Made by a program: the position numbers and the translations under genes
The notes under the pieces: generated by a model
What the model was told of the DNA's origin: nothing
Databases searched by the model: none
What the model saw: the letters and a program-made list of their open reading frames with translations, nothing else
From: Sepiola atlantica
Taxonomy: Eukaryota > Mollusca > Cephalopoda > Sepiida > Sepiolidae
DNA length: 64,000 bases
Direction of reading: 5' to 3'
Assembly (NCBI GenBank): GCA_963556195.1
Contig: OY744517.1
Coordinates: 147,213,882-147,277,881, forward strand
In this document: piece by piece, positions 61,320 to 64,000 of the stretch
How positions within the stretch are numbered: position 1 is the first letter of the stretch
How the letters are laid out: the number at the start of each line of letters is the position of its first letter

Positions 61320-62802
61320 CAGGTAAACTTCTATATCTCGAACTTGATGGGACTGAAAAGAAACTTCGAGATATCCGAGGGTTCGAGAAATCGAAGTTTG
61401 AAATTGGCACCAATATTGTGTAGTAGATGTAGATATTGTAGATGTTAAACACGTTCCAGAGGACAGTCAGTTGTAAAGTAGGAGGTAATAACACTTTGCT
61501 GCTTTGAAAGTAACCTTCTGTAATCCTCGGTTTCCACTCGTCTCTCGAACTTCTGCAGTCCTGGGATTAGGTCGCTGGTGTTTTCTGTCGTTTTTATCCA
61601 CGCACGCATTACTTCAATCGCCTGTTGGATTTCTGTTGTTGATGGTCTACGAGCAGCTGGTTGATCTTGAACACCTTCGTCTTCCCCGTCATTTTCATCG
61701 TTGTCTTTTTCCCTAGCCTCAAGGATGGAGTTGACTATGGCATTGTCACTAACAGCTTCTGACGTTGTAAGTTCCTGGTCTACGCTGGCATATTCTTCGA
61801 AGGGCATTCAAAGTCTCAGGGCTGCAAGGGGAATGTCGTCCTCAGGATCACTTTCGTCATCGTCTACTTCACTGTAGGGGTCAGCTGGCTGCTCTCTGAT
61901 GAAGTTGGCATGTCGAAAGCAGTTTGCTATATTTTTTTCGGTGACATTGGCCCAGGCTTTACTCAACAGTAAATGATGTTTCGCCTAGCTGTGATGCAAA
62001 CTCCATGGCTTTAGCTTGCAACAGAGGGCCAGATACGGGCAAGTTTCTGTCTCGTGCTGCCTTGAACCACTGGAGAGTTGCATTTTCTGTGTCTTGGTAG
62101 GTGACAGTGCGCATTTTCTTTCGTTGGGGGCCCACAGCTCGCTGTTCATAGGAATCTTTAATTTTCTCCGCATTTCTAATCCACGTTGACAGGTTGTTGA
62201 GAGGAACTTCGAATTTCTTTGCTATCGCTGTCTTTAATTCTGTGCCTTTTTCCACTTATGCTAGAGCCTGGAACTTTGTTTCAATTGTGTGGACTTTAAG
62301 TTTGCGTTTAACACCGTTGCCAGATAATCCAACTATCCCTCCCCGGATTAGCTACCGGGTTCTTCGTTAGATTGCTTATCAGACATGATGCGTACTGAAG
62401 ATTTTGAATTTCAGTGCTGATATTTATACTGAAAATAAGGTTGTTAATTGTCTAAAATAAAAATAAAAAAGAGAAATAAAAAAAAAAATAAGGTTGTAGA
62501 AAATAAGGTTGATCTATATTAAATTCCGATTTCAGTGAAATTTGTATAACGGGATATTTTTGTACTACAGCTGTGAATTCAGCAGAGCGAATAATTGTGT
62601 TGACTCCGAGATAGCGCGTGTATTTTTGGCACTAAAGACCGTAAATTCACTTCGAGATAAGCCAGGTATTCGAGATTTCCGTGTCCGAGATACCGGTTTT
62701 TCTTTCATTCATATATATATAGCAAAAACGGTCGGGACCGCCAACTGACTTCGAGATTTGCGTGGTATTCGAGACATCGGTGTTCGATATACCGAAGTTT
62801 AC

Positions 62803-62805
<3 letters not shown>
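61320..62805 (-). mobile_element. Tigger/pogo-type DNA transposon, internally deleted
   Basis: 1486 bp bounded by CAGGTAAACTTC inverted repeats (61320-61331 and complement to 62805) with TA on both outer sides. Subterminal copies of TTCGAGATA, ATTCGAGA and GTTCGATATA words repeat several times at each end, as in Tigger elements. It encodes a transposase lacking its catalytic core, so it is non-autonomous. Confidence 0.88.
61445..62386 (-). pseudogene. Tigger/pogo transposase lacking the DDE domain
   Basis: From the ATG at 62386: MSDKQSNEEPGS, a stop and frame change, then VKRKLKVHTIETKFQALA, a stop at about 62258, and EKGTELKTAIAKKFEVPLNN with LSTWIRNAEKI (psq-type HTH). The CENP-B-type second HTH follows: ATLQWFKAARDRNLPVSGPL, LQAKAMEFASQL. 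Just after GETSFT the frame jumps (about 61955) to AWANVTEKNIANCFRHANF, which normally lies after the DDE endonuclease, so some 150-200 residues are deleted. An acidic C-terminal tail runs to TAA at 61445-61447, with one stop at about 61808. The remaining DNA-binding half cannot transpose DNA. Confidence 0.87.

Positions 62806-62859
<54 letters not shown>
62806..62859. repeat. (TA)n microsatellite
   Basis: TA tract starting exactly at the Tigger right end, so that end lies at the edge of, or within, the tract. Confidence 0.95.
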
Positions 62860-62863
<4 letters not shown>

Positions 62864-63569
62864 GTATATGAGGCTCCTTGCTTGGTGTGGACACAATGCC
62901 GATATAAGTAGAGAGCACATACATGACCTGGTATTCCTTTTCCCTAGGGTATATAGATAAAATCTAAAAGTGTATTTTTATGTCAAATTTACCGAGAAAG
63001 ATAATAGTAGTATTCCCGATTATCTAAAAGCACACCTAAGGGGGCTATGGGGCAGATTTCGTCTGGGGGTAGATTATTTCAGTTATTTTAAGTTAAATTT
63101 CAGTTTAATTATGTATTAATTTAATTAGAAAACAATTATATTATTTAGTAATTTGTAAAAAAAACTGCAAGTTATTCCCGAGAAAAAAACTGCAAGTTAT
63201 TCCTTAAAATATTAGGGAGAGAGATAGAAGTTTTAACATAAAAATGTTACACATGCTATTTAACTTCTATTTTATTTTTATGTCCCGGAGCAATAAATGT
63301 AAGATTACACTATCACATTTTAAACAGATGGCTCCGTGTAAAAAAATTACATTATTATTAGTTTTTAACACATTAAAACAAGAGAAGAATCACATTGGAA
63401 AACGGGAAACAGAGGGTTGGGGTTGAGGGAAATAATGGAGACGAGGGAAATGGAGACGACTAGAGAAAGGAAGAGATATGGAATTTTTTATATAAAGATG
63501 TTACACACATTATTTAATTTCTACTACTTTGTTTTTTTTTATCGCTCCGGACAATGCCGGGTAGCCTTG

Positions 63570-63571
<2 letters not shown>
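62860..63571 (+). repeat. Direct repeats ending in GCCGGGTA-type terminus
   Basis: Blocks around 63230-63310 and 63480-63550 share ATAAA.ATGTTACACA, ATTTAA.TTCTA and a TCCGGA-like word (CCCGGAGC in the first). The second ends GGACAATGCCGGGTAGCC, TTGCTA and runs into a TA tract. Confidence 0.6.

Positions 63572-63635
<64 letters not shown>
63572..63635. repeat. (TA)n microsatellite
   Basis: TA tract that directly follows the GCCGGGTA-type repeat end. Confidence 0.95.
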
Positions 63636-63636
<1 letters not shown>

Positions 63637-64000
63637 CAAGCAAAAAATACACTAATTAAATTTTTTTTTACATTTAACTGGCGTTGAAAACTCATGTTTT
63701 TCTTGATTTAAACAATCTAAGAAATCTTAAAGATTCCGATTTTTCTATTATCTTATATATCTAGAATAATCTTGTATGGGCAGCGTTTTGTTTGGTTTGG
63801 TTATATTTTTACGGCACATAAAATTATTTTGCGTTATTTAATGCCGAATTGGGTAGTAAAAAATGTTACACTTCAAGTTCTTAATGTCTTCGAAAATTTC
63901 TAAATTGATTTCTTTTATATGCCTATATTTTCTAAATAAATAGTCTACAAACGATAAATTATGTTTTATTATTAAACTTAAATCAACGAGTCGACACTTT
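63636..64000. other. Gene-free stretch
   Basis: AT-rich sequence with nothing recognised. Confidence 0.5.

Overview
The window reads as non-coding, repeat-dominated DNA of a metazoan, most likely a mollusc and probably a coleoid cephalopod. That guess rests on long (TA)n tracts every 1-3 kb, many Penelope-like retroelements, a LINE family with at least four broken copies, mariner and Tigger fossils, and no dense gene structure. No complete host gene is visible. Two short stretches (12889-13055 and 51802-51960) look like possible isolated host exons.

Layout. 1-6.1 kb: tRNA-like SINE debris, TA tracts, a broken mariner (1920-3132) inserted in a TA tract, and a ~350-bp three-unit satellite. 6.1-9.5 kb: a Penelope-type tail with a hammerhead ribozyme, then a ~1.3-kb tandem duplication. 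9.5-15.4 kb: TA-rich DNA, the 12.9-kb exon candidate and a 1.2-kb minisatellite. 17.9-25.4 kb: three copies of one endonuclease/RT LINE family. 26.5-29.8 kb: Penelope-end hairpins and a foldback element with ~270-bp arms. 30,072-34,552: a structurally intact Ty3/gypsy-type LTR retrotransposon. 34.9-38.8 kb: Penelope-like 3' halves with GIY-YIG remnants and two hammerhead motifs. 39.4-41.1 kb: AT-rich tandem DNA and a small inverted-repeat element. 42,967-45,661: a Penelope RT/GIY-YIG coding region between 830-bp inverted arms. 46-50 kb: hairpin elements, a LINE tail and a mariner fossil holding an exact 311-bp tandem duplication. 51.8 kb: the second exon candidate. 52-59.5 kb: interspersed repeats, a decayed second LINE type and a diverged multi-kb tandem array. 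60.5-62.9 kb: a repeat with nuclear-receptor-like half-sites, a 5S rRNA fragment and a deleted Tigger/pogo element.

Common thread. Hammerhead-like cores, Penelope-type ends and a GCAACGCCGGGTA-type repeat end repeatedly lie beside (TA)n tracts. The mariner and the LTR element are inserted inside such tracts, and the Tigger element abuts one. My inference is that TA tracts here are largely retroelement tails that then serve as landing sites for TA-targeting elements. The LTR element is the only clearly intact gene system: gag and pol overlap in the -1 frame, with a slippery heptamer and a possible pseudoknot at the overlap.
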